From the NCBI RefSeq assembly GCF_015477605.1, contig NZ_JADLQX010000019.1, positions 1 to 64,000 on the forward strand: a stretch of DNA of 64,000 nt, in the 5' to 3' direction. The translations under genes and the position numbers were made by a program. Below are positions 31,985 through 41,260 of the stretch, piece by piece. This DNA comes from Nocardia amamiensis. Lineage in GTDB: Bacteria > Actinomycetota > Actinomycetes > Mycobacteriales > Mycobacteriaceae. The stretch's first letter is position 1, and every line of letters begins with the position of its first letter. The notes beneath the pieces are model-generated. The model had not been told where the DNA came from. It worked only from the letters and a program-made list of their open reading frames with translations, and made no database searches.

Positions 31985-32305
31985 ATGTTCTTCGCCATCA
32001 ATAATCCTGGGCAAATCACCACCATCGGTGCGCAACTGAGTGGCGAGACCGCCGACATGATCGCCGCGATGGGTGTCACGGCTCCGGCCAGCGTTCCGCT
32101 GCCGCCTGGGATCGATGACGTGAGTCGCGACATCACCGAAGGTTTCTTGGATTTCGCGGTCAAACTCTACGACAAGACGGTACAGGGAGCGGTGTACCGC
32201 GCCGAAGCGGCGCCGCACCTGCCGGCGGTAGAGGTCTCCTACTCCGGGGAAGACGGCGCAGGCAGCAGCCGCGTTCTCGCCCACGGTTCGGAATTCGGCA
32301 AGTAG
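31985..32305 (+). CDS. PE-family ESX substrate
   Basis: 106 residues from an ATG with TTAGGAG 7 bases upstream. Two helices are predicted ('GAQLSGETADMIAAMGVTA', 'DITEGFLDFAVKLYDKTV'), and the ESX export motif YxxxD follows the second helix in 'VEVSYSGEDGAGSS'. The size matches the PE domain (about 100). The literal Pro-Glu start is absent; it begins 'MFFAINNPGQITTIGAQL'. It lies 30 bases before the PPE gene, the classic PE/PPE pair that is exported as a heterodimer guided by EspG. Confidence 0.75.
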   Translation: MFFAINNPGQITTIGAQLSGETADMIAAMGVTAPASVPLPPGIDDVSRDITEGFLDFAVKLYDKTVQGAVYRAEAAPHLPAVEVSYSGEDGAGSSRVLAHGSEFGK

Positions 32306-32335
32306 TCGAAGTCAGTTCGAGCGAAGGCTGATGTC

Positions 32336-33685
32336 ATGCCATCTTCGCCGTTCGCGTTCGCCGCGAAGTCGCCGGAAGAGAATATTTACCGGTTGAAAAC
32401 CGGTCCTGGCGCGGTTGCGCTGGAGATTGCCGCAGACGCCTACACGTCATTGGCCGCCGCGTTGGCGACCACTGCCAGCGGAACCGATGCCTCGATGAAC
32501 GCGATGGGGTACGAGTGGCAAGGACCGTCGTCCGAGCAGGCCCAGGCAGCGTTCCGTCAGCATGCGGACTGGTTGCACAGACAGGCCGCTGTGGCCGAAC
32601 AGGCGGCACACGCCGCGCGGGGAGCGCAGGTCGCGTACTCCACGGCGCTCGCTGCCATGCTGGGAGTGGAAGCGTGGCTGATCACTCACTACGCGAAGAA
32701 GGCTGCGGTGGCCGCGGTCAGCACGACGAAGCTGGCTCCGCTCGCGGCTGGGGCGGCCGTGGCCCTCGCGATCGAGTATCAGGCGATCAGGTTCACCGCG
32801 GCGGCGGTCATGTCCGCCTACGATGGCGCGGCGCACGCTGCGCTGGCGACGTTGCCGGAGCCGGAAGTGCCATCGCCGATCGTCTTCGGTGGCGGTCCAG
32901 AGGCGACACCGCCGGGTACGTCGTTCGAGAATCCGGTCACCAAGCACTTCTCCGAAGAGACCGGTAACCGTTCGATCGTCGATCCGGGCGACCGCACCGG
33001 AAGCGGTGACAAGCCCGGTGATCCGGGCACCGATCCGGGCACTGATCCGGGCAAGCCGCCCCCCGATCCCACTGACCCGACGACACCGGACCCCACACAA
33101 CCGGTGGAGCAGGCGCCGGTGGATTCCACGTCGTCGTCTCCGTCCGATTCTCTCGCCAACCCGTCGCTGGATGGTTCCGATACCGGTTCGATGGAGCCGC
33201 AGGGTTTCTCGGAGCCATCGCTGAATTCGACCACCCTTGCCGGGCTGAACGGCGGAGTCGGCAGTATGGTCGCGCTCAACATGGCCCGCGGCGGGCTCGG
33301 TGCCATGCCCGGCGCATCGAGCGGGTTCCGGATGCCGTCCAACTGGTCGCTCGGCCGCGGCACCGCCTTCGGCGCCACGTCGAATCCGACTGCCGCCGGG
33401 CCGGCCTCGCGCAACACTCCGCCTCGTGGAGCGACCGCCCCGAAGGCGCAGATGCGGCGGCGCAGGCGCGACGAGGACCGCGAGAAGTCGAAAGTGTTCG
33501 TGCCCGGTGAACCTCAGGAAGTTCCTGTATTGGAGCAGCCCCCGGTCATCGGCGTCATCGAGTACGCCGACCCCGAACGCCGAGAGGAACACGAAGAGTC
33601 GGAAATCGAACAGTTGCTGCTGGTCGGTGTCATCGGAGTGGCCGCCGATGAGCCGGCGGTCGCCGACCCGGAACGCGCGCGGTGA
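32336..33685 (+). CDS. PPE-family ESX substrate
   Basis: 449 residues. The PPE-type helical core covers about 1-180: 'FAAKSPEENIYRLKTGPGAV' (SPE in place of PPE), 'MGYEWQGPSSEQAQAAFRQH' with the WxG turn, and a long hydrophobic helix ('LAPLAAGAAVALAIEYQAI'). Residues about 200-275 are Gly/Asp/Pro repeats ('PGTDPGTDPGKPPPDP'). The tail has a basic patch ('AQMRRRRRDEDREKS') and an acidic end with 'IGVIEYADPERREEHEES'. It pairs with the PE protein upstream, and the EspG downstream should bind its helical tip. The same ends survive in the deleted copy at 30242. Confidence 0.82.
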   Translation: MPSSPFAFAAKSPEENIYRLKTGPGAVALEIAADAYTSLAAALATTASGTDASMNAMGYEWQGPSSEQAQAAFRQHADWLHRQAAVAEQAAHAARGAQVAYSTALAAMLGVEAWLITHYAKKAAVAAVSTTKLAPLAAGAAVALAIEYQAIRFTAAAVMSAYDGAAHAALATLPEPEVPSPIVFGGGPEATPPGTSFENPVTKHFSEETGNRSIVDPGDRTGSGDKPGDPGTDPGTDPGKPPPDPTDPTTPDPTQPVEQAPVDSTSSSPSDSLANPSLDGSDTGSMEPQGFSEPSLNSTTLAGLNGGVGSMVALNMARGGLGAMPGASSGFRMPSNWSLGRGTAFGATSNPTAAGPASRNTPPRGATAPKAQMRRRRRDEDREKSKVFVPGEPQEVPVLEQPPVIGVIEYADPERREEHEESEIEQLLLVGVIGVAADEPAVADPERAR

Positions 33686-33823
33686 GCTACACCGTTGCCG
33701 AGTTCCAGTCGATGGAGAGGAGGCCCTTACCCTTGTCCGTCCGGACAAAGCCAAGGACTCGAAGACCAGTGCCGCACCTTGCCCCGGTGCGTTCGACGGC
33801 CTCGATCTGTATTCGGTGAAGGT

Positions 33824-34654
33824 GTGGAAGCTGATCCTGTCTCGGTCGAACTGAATGTCGATGCCGCCCTTTTGTTGCAAGACATGGTGGGCATCGATTC
33901 CTATCCCGCGGTGCTCGCGCTGTTGCCCAATGTCTACCGGCTCGAGGATCAAAGGCGGGTGCATGCTGTGGTAGCACAGGAGCTCGCCGAGGCGGGCATC
34001 ATCGATGGCGATAGGGTGGATCCGACGGTCGAGCACTGGCTGCAGTGCCTCTACCGGCCGGATATGGAAGTGGTGGCCGTTGTTCTCACCACCGGGCTGG
34101 ACGGTGAACCGCAAGGGATACTGCGGTTTTCACTGGTGCGCAGCGGCGACACCCATGTGCTGGCCGTGCGCTGCGACGACAATGTGGTCATTCAGACGAT
34201 GTTCCAGGACGGGCAGAACCTGGATCACGTGACGGCTGCGCTGGCCGCCGCGCTCGGCCCCGCGCAGATTCTTCGGTTCACGCCTATGACGACCACAGTC
34301 GAGCAACTCGATGAGGTGCCGTCCGAACCGGACGAACGGCGACAAGCGTTGCTGGAGCTGGGCGCCCAGCCGCAGACCGCCGCCGCGCTGACCCGGGCGC
34401 TGGACGAGGTGGTCCGTCGCGCCGAGATCGTGATGGTCGAGCATCGGGACGGCGGCTCCATCCAGACCGAGGCGTGCGTGAGTGTGCTCGACACGCTTTC
34501 GGGGCGGTTGATCGTCACCCCGAGCAGGGCCATGGATGGAGAGGTATGGTCCACGTTCGCCCCTGGCGACGATGCGGCCTTGCGGTCGGGTATCGGGGCG
34601 CTGGTCGAGTTGCTGCCCGGCCGAAGTTGGTTCGACACCAGCAGACTGAACTGA
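33824..34654 (+). CDS. espG: EspG, PE/PPE chaperone
   Basis: About 276 residues from a GTG at 33824; the start is uncertain because no good ribosome binding site is visible, but similarity to the broken copy begins here. The fold is the EspG pseudo-symmetric sheet: 'VELNVDAALLLQDMVGID', 'WLQCLYRPDMEVVAVVLTTG', 'QGILRFSLVRSGDTHVLAVR' and the family C-terminus 'IGALVELLPGRSWFDTSRLN'. In mycobacteria EspG binds the tip of the PPE protein in the cytosol, prevents aggregation and sets system specificity. It is placed directly after the PPE gene. Confidence 0.82.
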   Translation: MEADPVSVELNVDAALLLQDMVGIDSYPAVLALLPNVYRLEDQRRVHAVVAQELAEAGIIDGDRVDPTVEHWLQCLYRPDMEVVAVVLTTGLDGEPQGILRFSLVRSGDTHVLAVRCDDNVVIQTMFQDGQNLDHVTAALAAALGPAQILRFTPMTTTVEQLDEVPSEPDERRQALLELGAQPQTAAALTRALDEVVRRAEIVMVEHRDGGSIQTEACVSVLDTLSGRLIVTPSRAMDGEVWSTFAPGDDAALRSGIGALVELLPGRSWFDTSRLN

Positions 34655-34688
34655 ACGTCGGACCATGGTTGTGGAGAGGACGACGGAA

Positions 34689-36278
34689 ATGAACCGAGCA
34701 CCGAGCAGAAACGGTCATTCGGCCGACGCCGCGCGGGCTCGCGGCGGCTACGACGCGTTCTTCGCATCGACCGGCGAGCTGGCCGACGCGGCCGTGGCGC
34801 CGGGGCCCGCCGCCGAAACACGCCAGGAGTCCGACGCGTTCGGTCAGGTCGACCCCATTGCCGGAGCGCCGCGCGAGCCGCAGGCGGAATCCGACCACCA
34901 TTCGCAGGGCGTGGTCTCTTCGCCACCCGCGGCGAGTGCGCCGCCGCCCGGCGCGAGTGTGCCGACGCCGCAGGTGAAGCCTCGATCCCCGCAAGCCGGT
35001 GCGCAGCCACCACAGGGCAGTGCGCAGCCGCCGCAGGCAAGCGTTCGACCGCCGCAGGCGAATACGCAGCGGGACTACGCCGCCGCCTCACCGGCGGAGG
35101 GGCAACAGCAGGCGGCCGAGCAACATTCGGTCCAGCAACAGGCCGCCGAGCAGTACCAAGCCGAGCAGGCGGCCGCGCCTTCTCAGGCGCTGGCGCGGAA
35201 GGAAGCCGCGTCCACGAATCAGGATTGGTCGTCCGAATCGGCGACGTCCTGGGTTCCCGAGCGCGTCGACCGCTCGGCCTATGACGGGACGCCGCGGATC
35301 GAGGTGCTGCCCGCCGCGCTCAGCTCGATCGAGCTGCTCGCCGACATCTCCGCCGCGAAGCGCGCGCAGCTGCGGTCCCAGTCCGGAGTTCGTGGTGCGC
35401 TGAACAAAGTCGGCTTCAACCTTGGGCTTTCGCCTGCCGAGCAGCGCGCCGAGGACCGCCGCAACCGCATTCGCCGCCAGCTGACCACGACGTATCAGAT
35501 CGCGGTGGTGAGCGTGAAGGGCGGCGTCGGCCGCACCACCACCGCGGCCACGCTCGGCTCGACTTTCGCCAGCCTGCGCCCGGACCGGGTGGTCGCGATC
35601 GACGCGAATCCCGACTTCGGGGACTTGGCGACGCGCACCAGCAGGCATCCATACGGGCTGACCTTGCGTGATCTGGCGCAGTCGCAGAACCTGGACGCGT
35701 TCTCCGCGGTGCAATCGTTCACCTCGATCAACTCGGCCGACCTCGCCGTGATCGCCTCGCCGTGGACCACCGAGGCAACCGAAGCACTCTCCGGAGGGGA
35801 GTACCGCACGGCGGTGGAGGTTTTGCGCCGTCACTTCAACCTGCTGCTGGTCGACTGCGGGACCGGTGTGCTCGATTCGGCGACCGCGTCGGTGCTGCAG
35901 ACCAGTGACGCCGTCGTAGTGGTGACTCCGGCCACCGTCGGCGGCGTGACCGGCGCGGTGGCCACGCTGAACTGGCTGAGCTCGCATGGTCTGCAACATC
36001 TGATCGCCAAGTCGATCGTCGGGATCGTGCATCACCAGCCCTTGAAACCGACTGTCGACGTGGACGCGATCGAGAAGCTGTTCGCCACCGCGCAGCGCCC
36101 GACCTGCGTCTTGCCCTACGACGCGCACCTGGCCGAAGGCGGCGAGATCGACCTTCGATTGCTGGAGAAGGAGACCTTGCTCGCGTTCGAGGAACTGGCC
36201 GCCTGGCTGTCCGACGGATTCCCCGGATACCTCGCCGGTGGCGCGGACAACTCCGGTGATCACGGAGCGTGGCGATGA
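34689..36278 (+). CDS. espI: EspI-like protein, Pro/Gln-rich with MinD/ParA-like ATPase domain
   Basis: About 529 residues from the ATG at 34689 (GGAGAGGA 8 bases upstream; an in-frame ATG at 34665 is the alternative). Residues 1-190 are Ala/Pro/Gln-rich with 'PPQGSAQPPQASVRPPQA'. The C-terminal half is a MinD/ParA-type P-loop ATPase: deviant Walker A 'VKGGVGRTTTAATLG', 'VAIDANPDFGDLATR' and 'LLLVDCGTGVLDSATAS'. Mycobacterial EspI has this architecture and sits between esxA and eccD; there it reduces ESX-1 secretion when ATP is low. The stop overlaps the eccD ATG as ATGA. Confidence 0.85.
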   Translation: MNRAPSRNGHSADAARARGGYDAFFASTGELADAAVAPGPAAETRQESDAFGQVDPIAGAPREPQAESDHHSQGVVSSPPAASAPPPGASVPTPQVKPRSPQAGAQPPQGSAQPPQASVRPPQANTQRDYAAASPAEGQQQAAEQHSVQQQAAEQYQAEQAAAPSQALARKEAASTNQDWSSESATSWVPERVDRSAYDGTPRIEVLPAALSSIELLADISAAKRAQLRSQSGVRGALNKVGFNLGLSPAEQRAEDRRNRIRRQLTTTYQIAVVSVKGGVGRTTTAATLGSTFASLRPDRVVAIDANPDFGDLATRTSRHPYGLTLRDLAQSQNLDAFSAVQSFTSINSADLAVIASPWTTEATEALSGGEYRTAVEVLRRHFNLLLVDCGTGVLDSATASVLQTSDAVVVVTPATVGGVTGAVATLNWLSSHGLQHLIAKSIVGIVHHQPLKPTVDVDAIEKLFATAQRPTCVLPYDAHLAEGGEIDLRLLEKETLLAFEELAAWLSDGFPGYLAGGADNSGDHGAWR

Positions 36279-37798
36279 CGACTGCCGTCGCGCCCGCGCC
36301 CGCCGCGACGCAGTCGTCGGCGGAGGTCGCACGGGCCCGGATCGCCGTGATGGTCGCCTCCTACCAGGTCGACGTGGTGGTGCCGACCAAGTTCACCATC
36401 GAGACGTTCATCGACGATCTGCTCGTGGTGCTGGCCTCGGCGATCGATGACGAGAGCGTGGACTTCACCCCGCCGCAGGGCCAGTGGAGCCTGGCCCGCC
36501 CCGGCGAGCCGCCGATGCCGCGCTGGCGCAGCCTCGCCGACCACGACGTCACCGACGGCACCGTGTTGATGCTGTCGGTCGTCGAGTCGGCGGAGGTGTT
36601 CACGCCGGTGGTCGAGGACATCACCGACGCGCTCGCCTTGATCAACGAGCGTGAGTTCGCCGAATTCGACGCGAATACCGCGACGATCGTCGGACTCACC
36701 GCGCTGGGCATCGGCACGTCGGCGGTGGCCGCGATGCTGTACTGGTCGTGGACCATGACCGGTTCGGTCGCGTGGTGCGGGCTGCCCGCCTTGCTGCTGG
36801 GCGCGCTGTGCTGGGCCGCCGCCGCGATCGCGCGCCGGCGCGACGCTCCGGCCAAGGTCTGCCTCGGCTTGTCGCTGTCGGCGACGCCGCTGCTCTTCGC
36901 GGGCGGCGCGATGTTGGTGCCGCCCGCCTACGGCCAGCCTGGACCTTTCGCCGCGGCCAACCTCGCGGCCGGAGCGGTGGTCGCCGCGGTGGCCGCCGCC
37001 ACCATGATGCGGTTGAGCGGACTCGGCATCGCCACGCTGATGGCGGTGACGGTGCTCGGGGCCGCCCTGACCGCCGCGGCCTTGCCGCTGACGTACCTGG
37101 ATCTGTCCGTGGGGCAGGTGGCCGGTGGCGCGGTGTTCGTCGGCATCGTGCTGCTGACCGTGGCGGCACGAATCGCCGTGGTGATCGCGCGGATCCGGCC
37201 GCCGGACCTGCCCGACCCGGGCAACGAGGTCTCCCCGACGACGCTGACCGACATCTTCGACGCCGAGACGGTGCGTGAAGGAGACGAACACACCGAGGAC
37301 AGCGAGCGACAGCGCCAGAGCAACGAGGTGGGCATCGAGAGCCGTGCGCGGCTGGCGGTGACCAGTCTGCGCGGGCTGATCGCCTCGACCTCGACGGTGC
37401 TCGCGGTCTCCGCCGTGATCTCGGCCGCGGTCAGCCCCGGCGGTATTCGCGAGATCGTCATGGCCGCCGCGATCGCGGGCTTGCTGGCGATGCGCTCGCG
37501 CTGGCATCCGGACCGGGTGCAAGCAATCGCCTTGATCACCGGCTCCGCCGTCACCGTGTGCGGCGTCGGCTTCGTCTTGGTCGGCGCTTATGAGACGCCG
37601 GTCGCGCGTCTGGTGGTCGGATTGGTGCTCGCCATCGCCGCCATCGCGGCCTGTGTCGCGGCGATCCGGTTGCCCGGCAAGCGACTTTCCCCGGTGACCC
37701 GGCGGGTCATCGACCTGGTGGAGTACGCGCTCATCCTGATGGTTCCGGTGATCGCCTTCTGGATCATGGGCGTCTACACCGCGATGCGAGGGATCTGA
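36275..37798 (+). CDS. eccD: EccD, ESX polytopic membrane channel protein
   Basis: 507 residues from the ATG at 36275, which overlaps the EspI stop (ATGA) and has GGAG 8 bases upstream. Residues about 20-105 form the ubiquitin-like cytosolic domain ('RIAVMVASYQVDVVVPTKFT'). Eleven hydrophobic segments follow from about residue 130, for example 'TIVGLTALGIGTSAVAAML', 'MAVTVLGAALTAAALPLTY' and 'ALILMVPVIAFWIMGVY'. A cytosolic loop at about 320-360 is acidic and Gln/Arg-rich. Two EccD copies line each unit of the membrane pore in mycobacteria. Confidence 0.95.
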   Translation: MTTAVAPAPAATQSSAEVARARIAVMVASYQVDVVVPTKFTIETFIDDLLVVLASAIDDESVDFTPPQGQWSLARPGEPPMPRWRSLADHDVTDGTVLMLSVVESAEVFTPVVEDITDALALINEREFAEFDANTATIVGLTALGIGTSAVAAMLYWSWTMTGSVAWCGLPALLLGALCWAAAAIARRRDAPAKVCLGLSLSATPLLFAGGAMLVPPAYGQPGPFAAANLAAGAVVAAVAAATMMRLSGLGIATLMAVTVLGAALTAAALPLTYLDLSVGQVAGGAVFVGIVLLTVAARIAVVIARIRPPDLPDPGNEVSPTTLTDIFDAETVREGDEHTEDSERQRQSNEVGIESRARLAVTSLRGLIASTSTVLAVSAVISAAVSPGGIREIVMAAAIAGLLAMRSRWHPDRVQAIALITGSAVTVCGVGFVLVGAYETPVARLVVGLVLAIAAIAACVAAIRLPGKRLSPVTRRVIDLVEYALILMVPVIAFWIMGVYTAMRGI

Positions 37799-39156
37799 TG
37801 AGGGTCGGCAGCGCCGCTGTGGCGGCTCTGGCCGGAGTGTTGCTGGCCGTCCCGGCCGCGCCCGCCATCGCATTGGAACCGCCGCAGGTCGTGGTCGGTT
37901 CGCCGCCCGCGGATGATCCGCCCGGACCCGAACTCCCGACGAAACAGGACAAGGGCTGTCTGGCCGCGGGTCTGCTGCCGGACAGCGACGTGTCCCGCGT
38001 TCCGCCACCGGAACTCGCGCTGGATCTGCGCCGCGCCCGCGCGCTGAGCCGCGGCGCGGGCGTGACCGTCGCCGTGATCGATACGGGCGTGACTCCCCAT
38101 CCGCGCCTGCCCAACCTCGTCGGCGGCGGCGACTACGTCGCGGCGGGTGGTGACGGCCTGTCCGACTGCGACGCGCACGGCACCCTGGTCGCCGGGATCA
38201 TCGGCGCCGCCTCCGATCCCGCGGACGGATTCGCCGGCGTCGCCCCGGACGCGCGGATCATCTCCATTCGCACGCGTTCCGGCGCGTTCAGCCTGGAACG
38301 ACCGAGTTCCGATCCCAACCTGCAACTCTCGATCGAGCTGCGCACCATGGCGCGAGCGATCACCCGCGCGGCGAACCAAGGCGCCGGAGTGATCACGGTG
38401 TCGCTGCCGATCTGTGTGCCCGCAGACGCGCAGGTCGACCAGTCCATGCTCTCGGCGGCTATCGGCCACGCCGTGCACGTCCGCGGGGCGCTCATCGTCG
38501 CGGGAGCGGGCAACACCGCCGGCAGCGCCGGTTGCTCGCAGAATCCCGACATCGATCCGGCCCGGCCCGCCGATTCCCGCAACTGGCGGGACGTGAAGAC
38601 GATCTCCACGCCGGGGTGGTTCGGCGCCGATGTGCTCACCGTCGGATTCACCACCGCGACGGGCGCGCCGATGCAGGATTCGCTGAACGGGCCGTGGGTT
38701 TCGGTGGCGGCGCCGGGGACCGGCATCGAGTCGCTGGGTCCCGGCGGCGGCGGTCTGATCAACGGCGTCGGCTCACCGGACAAGCTGGTTCCGGTCGGCG
38801 GCGCGTCGTTCGCCGCGGCCTACGTCAGCGGGGTCGCCGCCCTGTTGCGGTCGCGGTTCCCCAACGAGACGCCTTCCGAGATCGCCGCCCGTTTGCAGGC
38901 CAGTGCGCACGCTCCGGCTCGCGGCATCGATAACGCGGTGGGCGCAGGCATGATCGACCCGCTGGCGGCGCTGAGCTACCGGACGCCGCCGAAGCAGCCC
39001 GCCGGCCTGTTCCGGTCTTCGGAACTGCCCATGCCCGCCCCGCCGCGCCCCAAGGATCCGCTGCCCGCGGTCATCGCGACCGTCGTCATCGTCATCGCCC
39101 TGCTGATCGGCCTCGTGGGCAGTCACGCGAACTCCCTGATGCGGAGGCGGCGGTGA
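37798..39156 (+). CDS. mycP: MycP, membrane-anchored subtilisin-like mycosin protease
   Basis: 452 residues; its ATG shares one base with the eccD stop (TGATG). A signal peptide ('VAALAGVLLAVPAAPAIALE') is followed by the protease domain with catalytic Asp95 ('VIDTGVTPHP'), His127 ('DCDAHGTLVAG') and Ser337 ('GGASFAAAYVSG'), and the oxyanion Asn in 'VAGAGNTAGS'. A C-terminal membrane helix ('VIATVVIVIALLIGLVG') ends in a basic tail. Mycosins cleave EspB in ESX-1 and stabilise the secretion complex; an EspB-like substrate is encoded here at 9754. Confidence 0.96.
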   Translation: MRVGSAAVAALAGVLLAVPAAPAIALEPPQVVVGSPPADDPPGPELPTKQDKGCLAAGLLPDSDVSRVPPPELALDLRRARALSRGAGVTVAVIDTGVTPHPRLPNLVGGGDYVAAGGDGLSDCDAHGTLVAGIIGAASDPADGFAGVAPDARIISIRTRSGAFSLERPSSDPNLQLSIELRTMARAITRAANQGAGVITVSLPICVPADAQVDQSMLSAAIGHAVHVRGALIVAGAGNTAGSAGCSQNPDIDPARPADSRNWRDVKTISTPGWFGADVLTVGFTTATGAPMQDSLNGPWVSVAAPGTGIESLGPGGGGLINGVGSPDKLVPVGGASFAAAYVSGVAALLRSRFPNETPSEIAARLQASAHAPARGIDNAVGAGMIDPLAALSYRTPPKQPAGLFRSSELPMPAPPRPKDPLPAVIATVVIVIALLIGLVGSHANSLMRRRR

Positions 39157-40874
39157 GCTTTCCGAGCGTCCGGGTCGGCGGCGTCGAGCGTGGTCCTTTC
39201 GCGGCCTTCGTCGTGGTCGGCAGCCCGCTGCTGGTCGGTCTGTCGGCCAAGACACCGTGGTGGGTCAGCGCGGTGGTCGTCACGGTCCTGGTCACGACGG
39301 TGACCGTCCGGGTGAACGGTCGCACCGGCGCGCGCTGGCTGCTCGACTGGGTGGAATACCGATCCGGCCGGGCCACACGGGCGCGGGAACGAGCGCAGCT
39401 CGCCGCAATCCGCGATGTACAGGTCGCGGCCGGTGTGTGCGGTATCAACGAGGCGGGCAACACGCTGATCGCGATGATCCAGCTCGCGCCGAACCTGGAC
39501 CTGCCCACCGTCATCGGGGAGCAGACGCTCTACACCGAGGACACCATTCCGGTCGATGTGCTGTATCCGATGCTGGACCAGTTCGGCATCTCGGTCGACA
39601 TCGACATCGTCACCACCGGGCAGCGGGTCCGTTCCGCGGGCAGCTACAGCATGCTCTACGACCAGCTGATCGGCTCCCACCCGGTGGTCGGCGATCGGCT
39701 GACCTGGCTGGTGGTCCGGCTCGATCAGGAACGCAACCTGGCCGCGCTGAGCAAGCGCGGCCCGTGCTCGGTAGTCGCGCCCAAGGCGCTGGCCAGCGCC
39801 GCGCACCGGATCGCGGGACGGCTGCGCGAACGCGGCGTCGCCGCGCACGCGCTGCCCGCCGACGCCTTGCGGGACGCGACGCGCCTACTGCACGCCGGTG
39901 TCGAACTCACCGATCTGCGGGAGACCTGGAGCCATCTGGAGTCGTCGGTGCCGGGCCGGTTCGTGACCAGCTTCCTGATCGACTGGACCCGCTTGGATGG
40001 CGTCGGCCTGGACGACTGCTGGACCTGGAACCGCGGCCGCACAACGCTGGTGGTGAGTCTGACCGACGATGGGGAAGGGCCGCGCGCACTGGTTCGGTTC
40101 ATCGGCCCGGCGCTGACCACCGCGCCGCCGGAATACCTGCGCCTGCTCGGCGGCGATCAGTCGACGGCGCTGATGGCGTCCTTGCCCACCGGCGACTCGG
40201 TCCGCGCCCTGCGCGGCTTCGAGTCCGGCTCCGATGTCGCGCCCGACGACGTGGTCGCCGAGTTGACCATCGCGATCGGCCCGAACGGCCAGATCCTCGG
40301 TGCCATCAGCGGACAGCCGAGGCACACCTTGGCGCTGCCGCTGTTCGACCCGGCCCGGTACAACCCGCGCAGGCGCACCATCGACGTGCATGCCGTGTTG
40401 CCGGTCGCGCAGCAGATCATCCTGCGCGCGATGGTGGTCGGCGCGGATGTGGAGATCCATTCGGCGCGACCGGACAGCTGGCGTCAGCTCGTCACCGCGG
40501 TCGGCGACTCGCGCTCGATGCGGATGGCCGATCCGAACGCAGCACCGGGAGCGCAGAACGGTGCGGAAGCGGACACCCCCGCCACGATCGCCGTCTTCGA
40601 CCACCTGCCGCCGCGTGCGTCCAGCGCGCACACGACGGTCACCATCAGCGAGCCCGGCGGTCCGCGCAGGCGTGCGGTCGATCTCGCGATCAACCAGGTC
40701 AGCGCGACCGCGGTGGACGTGAGCATTCCGATGCGCACGGTGCGGGTTGACCTCATCGAGCCGAGAGGCGAAACACGATATTTCGATCCAGTCGACGGCC
40801 CGCCCGCGCCTGGCGCTCGGGCAACTGCACCCATGGTTGCGCCTCCGCAACCTGGTGGCCGTCGCGTGAGCTGA
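39153..40874 (+). CDS. eccE: EccE, ESX membrane component
   Basis: 573 residues from a GTG overlapping the mycP stop (GTGA). Two N-terminal membrane helices ('FAAFVVVGSPLLVGLSA', 'AVVVTVLVTTVTVRV') precede a long cytosolic domain with the family pattern 'YTEDTIPVDVLYPMLDQFGI', 'TSFLIDWTRLDGVGLDDCW' and 'RRTIDVHAVLPVAQQIILR'. EccE sits at the periphery of the pore next to MycP. The mycP-eccE order is the standard end of an ESX core. The C-terminal about 120 residues are less typical. Confidence 0.92.
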   Translation: MSFPSVRVGGVERGPFAAFVVVGSPLLVGLSAKTPWWVSAVVVTVLVTTVTVRVNGRTGARWLLDWVEYRSGRATRARERAQLAAIRDVQVAAGVCGINEAGNTLIAMIQLAPNLDLPTVIGEQTLYTEDTIPVDVLYPMLDQFGISVDIDIVTTGQRVRSAGSYSMLYDQLIGSHPVVGDRLTWLVVRLDQERNLAALSKRGPCSVVAPKALASAAHRIAGRLRERGVAAHALPADALRDATRLLHAGVELTDLRETWSHLESSVPGRFVTSFLIDWTRLDGVGLDDCWTWNRGRTTLVVSLTDDGEGPRALVRFIGPALTTAPPEYLRLLGGDQSTALMASLPTGDSVRALRGFESGSDVAPDDVVAELTIAIGPNGQILGAISGQPRHTLALPLFDPARYNPRRRTIDVHAVLPVAQQIILRAMVVGADVEIHSARPDSWRQLVTAVGDSRSMRMADPNAAPGAQNGAEADTPATIAVFDHLPPRASSAHTTVTISEPGGPRRRAVDLAINQVSATAVDVSIPMRTVRVDLIEPRGETRYFDPVDGPPAPGARATAPMVAPPQPGGRRVS

Positions 40875-40890
40875 CGGGAGCGGTCGGTTA

Positions 40891-41244
40891 ATGTCTATCA
40901 CCGTGGTTGCGGACACCCATTCCGATGGTGGCGATCTCCCGCATCAGGACGCCGGGGACGCGCTGACGCCGAGACAGGCCGCCGCCGCGATCTTCTCCAG
41001 CCGGTTGTCGGAGCTGATCGCGGAATCCGTCGTGTCCACCGAGGACGGATCGACCCGCTCGCTGACGCTCTATTCGCTGGCACAGCACCTGGAATTGGCC
41101 TACCCGGACGTGCCGGTGTCGCAGTCCGGTCTGTACCGGCTCATCCACGGCGACGCGATCCCGCGGCTGGACTTGGTGATCGCGCTGGCCCGTGTGTTCG
41201 ACGTGCCGCCGGAGTACTTCGTGACCGAGGAGAAGAAGCGCTGA
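40891..41244 (+). CDS. EspR-like XRE-type DNA-binding regulator
   Basis: 117 residues from an ATG with GGGAG about 10 bases upstream, 16 bases after eccE, so probably in the same operon. After a 30-residue variable head comes 'AAAIFSSRLSELIAESV', then a helix-turn-helix 'VPVSQSGLYRLIHGDAIPR' and 'LVIALARVFDVPPEYFVTEE'. The order and the final 'EYF-T-E' block match the XRE-type N-terminal domain of mycobacterial EspR, but the EspR dimerisation helices are shorter or missing. EspR controls ESX-1 genes in mycobacteria. It is the only regulator inside the ESX core and so a candidate for binding the repeated palindromes. Confidence 0.75.
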   Translation: MSITVVADTHSDGGDLPHQDAGDALTPRQAAAAIFSSRLSELIAESVVSTEDGSTRSLTLYSLAQHLELAYPDVPVSQSGLYRLIHGDAIPRLDLVIALARVFDVPPEYFVTEEKKR

Positions 41245-41260
41245 ACCGGCCGCTCGGCTG

